Below are positions 14,216 to 25,900 of a stretch of 64,000 nucleotides of DNA, piece by piece. The translations under genes were made by a program, and so were the position numbers. Below the pieces are notes generated by a model. It was given only the letters and a program-made list of their open reading frames with translations. It did not search any database and was not told where the DNA came from. How positions within the stretch are numbered: position 1 is the stretch's first letter; each line of letters begins with the position of its first letter. Origin of the DNA: Sipunculus nudus (Eukaryota > Annelida > Sipuncula > Golfingiida > Sipunculidae). The stretch lies in contig CM049308.1 in NCBI GenBank assembly GCA_026874595.1, positions 74,370,624 through 74,434,623 on the forward strand. Direction: 5' to 3'.

Positions 14216-14565
14216 CAGTAGAACCTTGAATATCCAGTAGTTTGGGGGACATAAAATTTATTCGGATATCTGAGGTTACAGTTATGCAAGGTACACCATT
14301 TTTTTTCTATAAGTGTACTAAACTATTACTACAGGCCAGTACACATGAGCATATTTAGGTTCAAAACCATTAAGCTTAATCAGATAGGGCTGTCTTCATG
14401 GCCGAGTTAATGCCATTCAACCAATATACTTGGAGTCCAATAAAAAAATATATTTTTTGAATGTTGTATTTCTACTTTTTGGTTAATAGAGGTAAATTTC
14501 AGTTCCTCCATTTCGGGAAAACGAATCTTCAGGAAAACGAGATACGGAAATTCTCGGTTTTACTG
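14216..14565. mobile_element. pogo/Tigger-like MITE
   Basis: 350 bp between TA dinucleotides (14214 to 14215 and 14566 to 14567). Left end CAGTAGAACCTTGAATATCC; the reverse complement of the right end is CAGTAAAACCGAGAATTTCC, an imperfect terminal inverted repeat of the CAGTAGAACC pogo type. No transposase. Confidence 0.8.
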
Positions 14566-15019
14566 TATATACTTTGTGACATGTAGATGCTTCTTCATAA
14601 ACTAACAGTGAAGAATGGCATCTTTCAGCTGAATGTGAATTTTACATTGTTTATGATACTCAGTACTACTATTGTCATGTCAATGTCCTTGACCCTGTCA
14701 CTTCTGTCAAAATGACATAAGCAAAACAGAATGTTTTCTCAGGTATTAAATTAACTGTTCAGTCAAATTACTGGTGAGGTATGGTATTGGTTTCATTCTA
14801 GATAACTATAGCAGTGACTAGTTTAGTAAATAACAGGTATTTTTTTTTTCAAAATAATAGACTTTGAACACAGAATTAGATATCTCCAAAAACAATGGGC
14901 ATCCCTTAGCAGAACAGCCTATACGGATGAGTACCATAAGAACTCTTGTATAATTTTACTTTTATGAGGAAAGTACGACCCTGAGACATGTATCATCAAG
15001 TACATCACAGTATGTTTAC

Positions 15020-15181
15020 CTTTGGTGGTTCTGGCAGTGACTGTAGGAGTTGTTTTTTCTGGCTGAGTTTTTTCACTGCCTGCTTGGGTGCTGACCGGTT
15101 CTCCTATGGCAGCAAAGACATCTGTAAAAATGTTCAGTGGCTCCCCCAGGTGGGCCTGGGCTGTACTAACCACTTCAGAAC
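15020..15181 (-). CDS. RALGAPA1: RALGAPA exon w43, C-terminal tail
   Basis: 162 nt, residues 1787 to 1840, phase 1 to phase 1, 4.5 kb from w42. [20 protein letters not shown] then a Thr/Pro/Glu-rich end ([14 protein letters not shown]). The start phase fits w42 exactly. If the donor AAAG|GTAAAC is used, a further exon with the stop codon must lie below. If not, the frame reads on for about 36 codons to a stop at 14919; that extension has no coding character, so I favour splicing. Confidence 0.82.
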
Positions 15182-18100
15182 CTGTCGCAAGCAAACACAT
15201 GCAAAGCATGCACAACATGCTATGAACACTTAAAATAAAGTAAGAGTTAGAATTAAGATCAAAGAATGGAGCAGGTCTGGCTCTTTCTGTTACAGAGAGG
15301 TTAAAGATAATATAAAGACAGCTGATTTAACAGAATGACTTTACCACTGGCACCACAATTCCAGCTTTCATTTTTTTGTATTTTAAATTTAATTTTCTTA
15401 ACTTTGAAAATGGCTTGCAGATGGCACAATTTTATGAGATGGTGAATGATTACGTGAAAATAAATAAGTAACAACAAATTATGGTCTTTGTTTATACAGA
15501 ATTAATTTCAAATTCAAAACTGTCTGTAAATGTCTGTAAAATCTTTTATATGTAGTTAAAGATAATAAAATGAAAATCAAAAATATCATTAGCCAAAAAT
15601 TATATTTTACTTTGAAATTTTGAGATAAACATACAGGGAATGAATCATAAATAAAACATTTATCAAGACTATTCACTTCAGCTGCATTTAGCCATTTGTT
15701 TTCAGATGGACATGAATAACATACATCAAAGGCAAATTTATTTATCAATCTAATTTATACTCATCTGACCACCAAGGTTTGGATAATTTTGTATTACATA
15801 TGTGTTTCCACTATAACTGGTACCCACTGTGGCACTTTGGAACCAGTGGTGCAAATCATACAGTTTCCAAAAGTAAAATACAAGGTACATTAAAAATTTC
15901 TTAATTTACCCTCATATTACCAAGCTGAAATATTTGTCAAATTTCCTGGCCAGGGGTCTTGTATTTTATGTAAATGCAATGTTTCTACAATACAAACAAA
16001 GACATATAGTAATACTGATATGTTTCATATATTAACATATCTGTGGTGTATAACTGTAAATGACTTAATTAAAGATTAATTATCAGAAAATACATAATAA
16101 TGTAATCAATAATTATGTGCCTCTTGTGCAAATTCCCATTTACAATGATACTGGATACATAAATATAATGATTTTAACAAAGACATATTGTTCAAAGGTA
16201 GACAAATTTTAGGTAGCCATGAATAAAGTCAAATGGAGCTCATTTACATTAAAATTATTTAAATGAATTTTATCCAAGTTATTAACAATCAAATACCTGT
16301 AGTAATTATTACAGTACTGGTGCATTGCTATGAGAGGACACTGCACACTGACAGGAAGAGCTCTTTCAATTTTTTTAAATTTTTATTTATTTTGTAACAA
16401 GGTTAGAAAAGATTTACATAAAAATGCCTTTATGGACCATTATTGATATTAAAGGCATAAACATTGATCTCACTCACATTAAAGTTTTTAATATTCATTA
16501 ATTTGTATTTCCCCAGGTTAAGATTTTAATTATCAAGAAAAGCTCTTTTAATCTAATGTTTCATTATTTATTTAATTATTGTTGTGTTAATAACATTTCT
16601 GTGTTTATTTTTACAAAGTCATAATATTTTATGCAACAATGCTATCAATATTACCATAAATATCAGAGTAAATAACACATCAGGAATACACTATATAACA
16701 AACTGTGAGCCAAGCCCTAATTCTTCAACCTTGTATAGAGTTAAAAATAACCTTATAAATTGTGCAGTAAAGGTAAAAGTGTTAATATAACAAAATGGAC
16801 CTCAAAAACCTACCTATGACTAGCATGCAGAAGTCTTCACACTGCACAAAATGTGAAGGCCAGTAAAATGTGATTATCATCTGATTGTAAATAACAGACG
16901 GAACACAACATGACACTTACTGTTAGTCGTGAATGAGGGAATGGGGGACAAAAGCGATCAAATAAATGCTCTCTACAGGAAACGGATGGGGAAGGATCAA
17001 TCAGAACTAATCTTATCATCATGACTAGGTTGGTGCTAGGACAGGTAGAGAAGGTAATAAGCAATCAAGGAGAGTCCATTCAGGTAAACCCTGATAATCA
17101 CTTCATATAACATCATACCCTAATAATTAATACACAAGACTCAAATTCACAGTTCAAAAAAGAAATAACTGTATTGCTATTCAATGTACCCATAGACAAA
17201 GGTCCAGAAATAATATTGTTAAAAACATATTTAGATTTACTTTATTACCAGATTAACCTGAGCTATTTAATTAATTATTAATTCTGGCTTTTAATACTTA
17301 ATATATATGTATAATGAAAGCATAGATATAACGTTTTTAAATTCTTGAACAGAGAGAACATTAGACTCTCTCAAAAAGAATGCATTAACTTATCCATGTC
17401 TTTCCATACGGATATACTGATATTGCATCTATACATATTCATAAATAAAGCAAAGTGTTTGTGATTGATTAACAACGGTCAATGCTGTCATGCAGAGAAA
17501 GTGACTATCTCTAATCTAAGGCAAGTTCTAAGAGCTCAAAGAACAATTTCTATAGAAAACTCTAAGTGCTAAGAGTTTTTTCGCTAAAAAGTGCTGACAA
17601 ATTGTAATCAAAATTTAATAGCAAAAATAAAATTCAAGATATAAAAGGAATAGCTTTCATAAATTCATTCAAAATGTGTATAACAGGTAAATTTAACGTA
17701 GTAATCTGTTAATGTTCTAAATATGACAATTTGATAAGATTTTCTATGTTAAGTATTGATGCAGCTATATTACCTCTCAATTATGGATATAGAACAGAAA
17801 GCTGATGATGACTGAATTTAATATCAAGTAATATCATATATGATGCATTTAATTCTTCTTACTGCTTGAAATAGGATCATGAATAATTGTAACACCTTAT
17901 GATAGGGCCTTTAGTCTTTACCAATAATTAGACTGATTTCTTAAAGTATCTAAAATTATGAACTCTTTCTCACTAGAGATAGTGATTCAGTTACAACTGT
18001 AGGGGTGATTGACTTCTCAGTTTTAAACAAAATTATATAATATGTAATAAACATGAATTCCACAGGAACACTTGAATCAATGACACCTCTTACACTAAAG

Positions 18101-21100
18101 GGCTTTTATCATTATAAATTAAAAAAATTATCAATAAATATAATTTACAAATGCATAATATGCTGTTGCATTAACTGTTCTAACTAACAGCTATTTGATG
18201 ACCAGAGCCTAAGTCAAAGCCTCAAATATCAAATAAAAGCCCCAACAAACCAGAGAACATAAAATTCAATATCCAAATGAAAGCCTAGTTTAAGCTGATG
18301 AATTACAAGGATAACATGGAGTGTGGCTTCCGATATAGCTGTAGGATCACATCAAGTGTCCACCTTCACAGAGGTTAAAAACAATTTGTTTTATTCTTCT
18401 TTATGTTTAAGAGTTTTTAATAAAACCAACAAAAACAATGACATATCCCTCACCAATAATTAAGAGTGAGACCAGAATAATACAAGTAACATGGATATAC
18501 AATCATTAATATGTGCTTTGACAAGCTGATCACAGATGATCAGTGTCTGCTGATTGGTGGACAGTGTAAAATCCCACCAACCACAAACTGACAGGGGCAG
18601 GAGCTGTGTTCTGATTTGTGGACAGTATAAAATCCCACCAACCTCAAACTGACAGGGGCAGGAGATGTGTTCTGATTGGTGGACAGTGTAAAATCCTACC
18701 AATCACATTATGACAGGGGTATGAAATGTATGCTGATAGGTGGACAGGTAAATATCCGACCAATCAAAATTATGGAAGGGCATGAGATGTTTTCTGATTG
18801 GTGGAGGGTGTAAAATCCCACAATCAGATTATGAAAGGGTTATAAAATGTCTGCTGATAGGTGGACAGTGTATATTTCCCACCAATCCAAACTATGGAGG
18901 GGCATGAGATGTATGCTGATAAGTGGATAGTGTGAAATCCCACCAAACACATTATGACAGGGATATGAAATGTATGCAAATTGGTAACAGTCTCAATTTC
19001 AACCAATCAAACTATGGCAGTTGTATGCTGAGGTGTATGCTGATTGCTGGACAGTGTGAAAAGCTCACAACTGAAACAGATGCATGAAGTGGTTTGGTGA
19101 AAAGTGTTATTTTTAACCTGCTGCTTGGAAAAGTTTATTTCCAACAGACCTCTTCTCTCATGATTGGAATGAATATTCCATTCTAAATACCATTTTGGCT
19201 GACCTGGCTAGCCCTTTACATTCTGATGTGACAATGCGTAACCCCTTTGTAAGTTACATATGTGTAGTATGTAATATTACTGCTGTGACAGGGCCACTCA
19301 GGGACTTCCTCTGTAATTCAGGCATCTGGATCCATTATTTTTAACAACTGTCAATCATATCCGCCATAAAATAGATATTTCATTATACAATGCAACTGAT
19401 GAAAGCCTATCACAAGATATCTGAACCCACAGTACATGACATCCTTGTTATTACTTGAATAAACCACAAAATGTTAAACAAAAAAGCTGGAAATCAGCTA
19501 AGCCTGGGCATTCTGAATATGTTAAAAGCCAACTATTATGAAGCCATGGACTGCTGTGAGAGTATAATTACTACACTGTATTAAGCTGTTTTATATGGAA
19601 CTGGGAAGTGATGCCTTACTCTTTGACTATCCTGGGATTTTTTTTTCTGTGAACTTAACAGCTACTGTTAGTAAATATACTGACCTTGTGGGAGAACTGG
19701 AGCGAACACTTTGGCAGTGAAATCTTCAAATGTGGTTTCTTCTTTGTTATGTATCACCAGATTCTCCAGATAACGAGCTCGCTCCTCATAGCTACAAAAT
19801 GGTTAAGGAGCCCCCCAACATACAATCAACCAAGTTTCAAACAAGTAAGCTTAAACAGATCATTACCATACTGTGTTTTTCAGACACTTAATTGAAAGCT
19901 TCCTTAAGCTTGGTACAAACCTCATACTTTTACAAGCAATGCATGATCAGAGTCAAGTTGAAACTCCATTTTGCCTGGCATTAGATGGGTCCATTATTTG
20001 ATCTGACATACAGCCGATAGTGTCACTGAAGGATAGATTGGAAAAGTCTCATTTGATAAGTTATTGCTTTTAGACTGGAACTAATACAAGAAAAATACCC
20101 CAATGTCCAAAGGCAGGGTCAACAAACTCTGGTAACCAGTCAAATAATAGGCTAAAATAAAAAAAAAAGAAGAATAGTTGTCCTGGCAATTATAGTGAAT
20201 TCATCAGTCCAAAACCTTAAAGGCACAGTAACCTTAAAATAAATAAAAAAAAAACAAATTATGCAAAATAAATGAGGGAAAGATTCAGAGAACTAAAAGC
20301 ATTGTAACATTTTTTTCTTGTCAAATTTCTTTTTAACAAGCAAAACATTCAGTCTTGTATCTGGAGTCTAGGACTTTTAATGGCCTGTATATACATATTT
20401 AAACTAAGTTGACCTTAAATAAATATACACAAGGCTTATCACAGGCAGACCTTGCAGTAAAACATGAAGGATACAAGGCTTGGTAGTAAGTCATCTGGGC
20501 TCGCTTGACCCGGCTGGCATTTACAGCTGTAGCTCTGACTAGTGGAGCCAACACCTTTCTGTCCAGTATAGCTCCATCAAACAGAGGTCCAAAGAATGGT
20601 ACCTACAAAATAAACAGTAATGTTTTACAAAACATCTAGGTCCAATCAATATATCTGATATCAGCATGGGAATACGGTGGAATGCTTCTCCTGCATAGCA
20701 TTTGAAGACTGCTCTCCAATTAATTAGTTGTTTATACAGAGTTCACTTAAGATTTCTTCAAAAGGATAGGAATAAAATGTCATTAATAGAATCAGCCAGA
20801 CATTCTAAGATAACAGTTTTAGCATACAACAGAGTACTTGCAAAACACTTATATAAACCGGTAAATTTACAGACCTATCTAATGGCATCACTGAATTTCC
20901 TTTGCAATAAATATTATAGCTTTCTGCTGGAAACTGTGACAATGATGACTATTTAAGGGGTCCCTATGCATCTCTTTATCTTTTGTGACACTGACAGCAT
21001 TTCTTTGTCTAAATATACTGTTCAATTTGAAAATATTATTTTCCACAGCACCCATAAGGACAACAAGTACAATCTTTGTGTGTGTTCCTTACCTCTGGCT

Positions 21101-22851
21101 TTTTGAGTATATGGATTCTGTACAGACTGTTGGGCAGCGGATAAATGATGATGATGACATCACCAAACTCTGTTGGGATGATCCCTCTTCTGTAGTCCCG
21201 CCAGTGCTCAGACCATACAATATGGACCTCATCATTACCAAGGTGCCGCAACTGTACATATAGAGTAGTCAGATTAAACACATAAATCACAGTAATAATG
21301 GTGAGTTTATGGTTTCAAAGCTTGAAATACAGGTTTTAAATACATAAATTTTCACTTTTCTCTAAAGTATTCTTGAAGCTGACCTTTCTGTGTCGGTCTT
21401 CTGTTGTATCTGATGGCATCCTGGTGGACACATGGAACATGATCTCTTTAGTACAGGTAGCGTAATACGGAGCACTCTCCCCTGTACTCCTATTCCTCTG
21501 TAAACCTCCAAGGAAGCCGGCATGGGTCTCCAGGTCCACCTAGTAATATACACACTTCCGTCATTTATTAAATTTGCTCTGATGAAAATGTCTTGAATAT
21601 TTTGTATTCATTTCCATAAGGAAAACAAGCCTATTTGGCTTGATATTCAACTTTAATTCACTATTACATTCAATGCAAAAAAGTACCCTCTATTCTTACA
21701 AAATTCTTCTCAATAAAAAGTTCATAACATTCAAATTATATTCCATTTATATGCTTTAAATAACTTTTTGTATTAATTAAGCATGACACCTCAGTTAGTA
21801 TTAATCTTTAGCCAACACAGGGAAGTAGTATCATTTGATACTGTAAATTCAAATTTGTTTATTTTTTCTATTAATGACATTTTGCATTTTTATTGCCACA
21901 TTATCAGTCCAATAACACATTCTCAGAGTAGTCTTACTTGTTTCTTTTACAGGTTATATTGCATGTATCATGTGATCATATAATATCCAATAAGAAAGAT
22001 GTTGCCCACCTCCCAGCCAAGGCCAGCCAGAAAGTCTTCATAGTCCTTACTCCCCGCCTGATTGGTCAGTATGGACTGCTTATCCTCCTGTCCCATGGCT
22101 ACGTAAATCACAGCAATCTTGTGGGTCTCACGACTGGAAGAAAATAAACAACTCAGTCACAGGTTTGTAGCATTTCCTCTTTGTTAACAATTCAAATGAT
22201 CTCTTAGCTTACACTTTTGCTAAATATTAATGTTATTTTTTGCACACATCCCACTGTGACTGTAAGTCATTAAATTTCTAATATAGGAAACCTTTTCTGA
22301 GTCACAAAACATAATCATAATTTACTTAAATATTTCCATGCTTTCTGACAACTACCTGACAACACCTTTTTTAAGGTCAATAATTTAAAAGATATCTAAT
22401 ATAATCTGAAATCTCTGGTAGGGGGCCTGATAACTGAGCTGCTTGTTCAAGTATAATGCATGTAATATATCTCACTGTCATTGAATTAAGATCTGAAAAT
22501 ATGGCTTTGACAATATACAGAACATGGGCAGTTCAAAGTGCAGCATCTTACCACCGGTGGTTGTCTAAATGCTTCAACTCTCTGATCAACTTGTCTGTTT
22601 TCTTCAGTAAGTCAATCTGAGGCCTACAAAAAAAGGTGAAATGAAATTGCATGGACATTCCTATGTTATACAATAACAGAGCAAATCCACTTTAAATGTT
22701 ACTTGCAGGAAAACAATACATACACTAGTTCATATGACAAAGCTCTATGGGCAAACAAAATTTATTATGGAAATGTAACATATGTGAATACAACATTAAT
22801 GTCCAAAGTAAATACATGTATACAGAAAGTGTTAGACAGAAAAGGCTATTT

Positions 22852-22936
<85 letters not shown>

Positions 22937-25900
22937 CATGACATGCTCATGATGGGGAAAATGAGAATCACCTTTAACAGTCTAAAATTCAGGATATGGT
23001 ATGTCAGACCAAGGTGACATCAAAGAAGGCCACCAACTCAAGGGAGACAACAGTGCTGTGTCTGCAGGTGAAATATTCTAATAAGATGTGAGCCACTCAC
23101 CGTTTTCCCCAGTTCAAGTAGCCCAGCTCATTGATAAAGTGGTGACACAGTTGGAACGGCATCGGTTCCTTCTCCTCTCTGTCTGGTTTCACTTTTTGTC
23201 CTTGCATGCTACAAAATATGAATATGCTGCAATGTTTATGAGGTATTAACCAAGATAATGAGATCAAATATAAACACTGTCATATGGGGATTTCAGTCAC
23301 TGTACATCTGTCCTGAGCAACCACAACCACAGCCGGCACCTTGAGACGTGAAGATATGAAGAGAGATCTATTAGCAATGATGTCAGCCCTCAGGAAGGCC
23401 TATTCTTAGTGATATTAACTGAATTCTTTGTCAAATTGTGAGGCCTCAGGAAGGCCTGTTCTGGTAGTTATTAACTGACCTCTTTCAGGCTCTTTGCCAT
23501 GTATGTTAGCCGTCAGGAAGGAGTCGTCTGAGAGTTATTAATTGACCTCTTTGCCATGTTGTGAGCCCTAAGGAAGGCCTGTTCTGAGAGTTATTAACTG
23601 ACCTCTTTGCCTTGTTGTGAGCCCTAAGGAAGGCCTGTTCTGAGAGTTATTAACTGACCTCTTTGCCATGTTGTAAGCCCTAAGGAAGGCCTGTTCTGAG
23701 AGTTATTAACTGACCTCTTTGCCATGTTGTGAGCTCTCAGAAAGGCCTGCTCTGCCATCTCTTGCTGCTGGAAGGCCTCCATGACCTGCACTTCAGCCTC
23801 CTCGCTCATCTCCTCAGCCCTGGGTGCTGGCTGGTCCAGCAGCTCTCCAGGCCTCAGCAGACATTCAGGGCTGGTCTGTCCAATGTACTGCAGCAACTAT
23901 CGAGAAAGAGAATAAGGAATCAGAAAGTTAAATTGAATATATGCGAAAAAAAGCATCAGATGAAATTTATACAGAAAAGTACTGTTCACTTATGGTTTAA
24001 AGGTCACATAATTATTCATGAAAATTTTGTATTTTATGTTTTTGCAGGCTTTATTATGCATCAAGTAACATCTCATATGGCAATCATAAAATGATGTCAG
24101 CATTTAATTTATCTTTTATATATACCTGAACTATCAATCATTTACTTAAACCTAACTGATTGAAAATTGTCAATATTCAGTATCAAAGGGTCAGTAATAC
24201 TCTGGTGACTCACCAAGCTCAGGTTGTCCCCATCCTCTGTAGAATTTTCCCAAGTCGGAAGCTCATGGTGACTGTCAAGGACACCGTTAGGTTGCTGATG
24301 GTCCATTACTGTGTCCACGTGACCGTTCTCTACCACTACTTCTGCAGACTCAGCCCGGCTAAGACTTTCTTTTAGAACTTCATCACTCCCTGTAATAATA
24401 TAAAACAGTCATTTTTTTACTAGGCATATTAATCAATCAGAACATTTGCACCAGAGTGAAAAAAAGGTTGAATAAAGAGACTAAAGGACATGAAAAAATA
24501 AACTGAAGATTGGCTGTTGCATGACCAAATTATCTGACTAAACCAAAATATCTGGTTGGCAGATTTTTAAAATAGGCAATTTACTACAGACTTTTAGAGA
24601 AAAAAAATATGGTGAGAGCAGGCCATTATTATCTGTCAAGACCAAATTTCTGAAATTTCGCAAGCTTGCACAGGAAATATGCAAATATTTGCTTCATTTC
24701 TTGAACTGGCACATATAATTAACACAAAAATAGATTAATTTCCATACCCTTTTAAAATGGAACAGTTAAACACTGAACTGAAGAAAGATAAAAAAATTTA
24801 AGAACATTAGCAAGGGTCTGGTCCTACTTTGCAAATAAAATTCCACAAAAAACAGGATCAGCAAATATGGAGAACAAAACTTTTTTTTTTGTTTGGCCCT
24901 AGTATGATGAACTTGTACAAACCTGGGAAGAAGGAGCCCGTACGACACTCTGGTGGTCCATACAGGATTGTGTTGTCCCAGCAGTATTTTCCAGCTATGT
25001 CACGAATGATTACTCGACACACTTGAGATCCCATAGTTAGACCTGCAGTGGCCCCTCCTCCTGGCACATCAGTCTATTAAATTTTCAAAATGAAAATAAT
25101 TAAACTCTGGAATATGTATCTGTAAAACTTAAATTTTTAAACAAATATTAATCCCTATGTGGTTTTACATTTATATATCTTTAGTGCTTTTTCATTGAAA
25201 ATATGTATATCACATAAGGACATTTACTGGTTAAGGAAATGTTAACATTAATTAAGATTAAAACTTTTGATTTGATATTAATATAAAATTAACTGCCAAT
25301 TTGTGCTACACATTCTGCCAATGTTTCCACCAAATGAGTAAGGGAAATAATCCTCAGATATAAGCAGTACAGGATATCTACTGTAACCTTTCTAACAAGT
25401 GTCTCTCTTTCATATATATGTGTATCTAATCCATTCATAAACATTTTAAATTTGTAAGTCTATCATAACTGACACTGATACAGTTAAACTGCACAGGGAA
25501 TGCTGAATCAATACACTGAAATATAAGAGTTAGGCCATACTTATTTAATTTTTCGTTTCTCAGACCCGCCGACCCTAAGTTGTGACAATTTGGAAAATAA
25601 ATATAACAGTGTCCCTGTCGTTTTTTTTTTTTTTTTTTTGCCGCCGTTATAAAATGTGTCCATGAGTTGTGATATAAATCCGCTAAAAAAGTAAACTCAC
25701 AGTCACCTCCTACAAAATGAGACCCACACGACAGAGTCGGTCGTTTTTTAAGTCACCGCATTTGCCGTGCCCATGGTTAGTAAAACGTTTCCCTTGTCTT
25801 TCTCATGATCATCTAAAATCTGAGGAACTGCGGAGATAAAAAGATTTTCGTCGGAGATCTTCCTCAAGTCAAACCGTTCAAATGTTCTCCTTCATACTTT

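Larger units (their letters stand above)
9251..15019. other. 3' flank of RALGAPA: likely last intron, terminal exon and 3' UTR, not resolved
   Basis: No frame gives a convincing C-terminus. Acceptor-like sites that accept phase 1 include 13024 (ttttgttacag) and 13590 (gttcttcag, which would give three residues and a stop), neither supported by similarity. Contains an AT microsatellite (10707 to 10769), a C-run at about 11700 to 11719 and a pogo-like MITE (14216 to 14565). Poly(A) signal candidates are too many to choose from. Confidence 0.45.

Noticed and set aside
22703-23017. 104-codon open frame on the plus strand
   Set aside because: Its middle is an IYIYIY translation of the (AT)n microsatellite.
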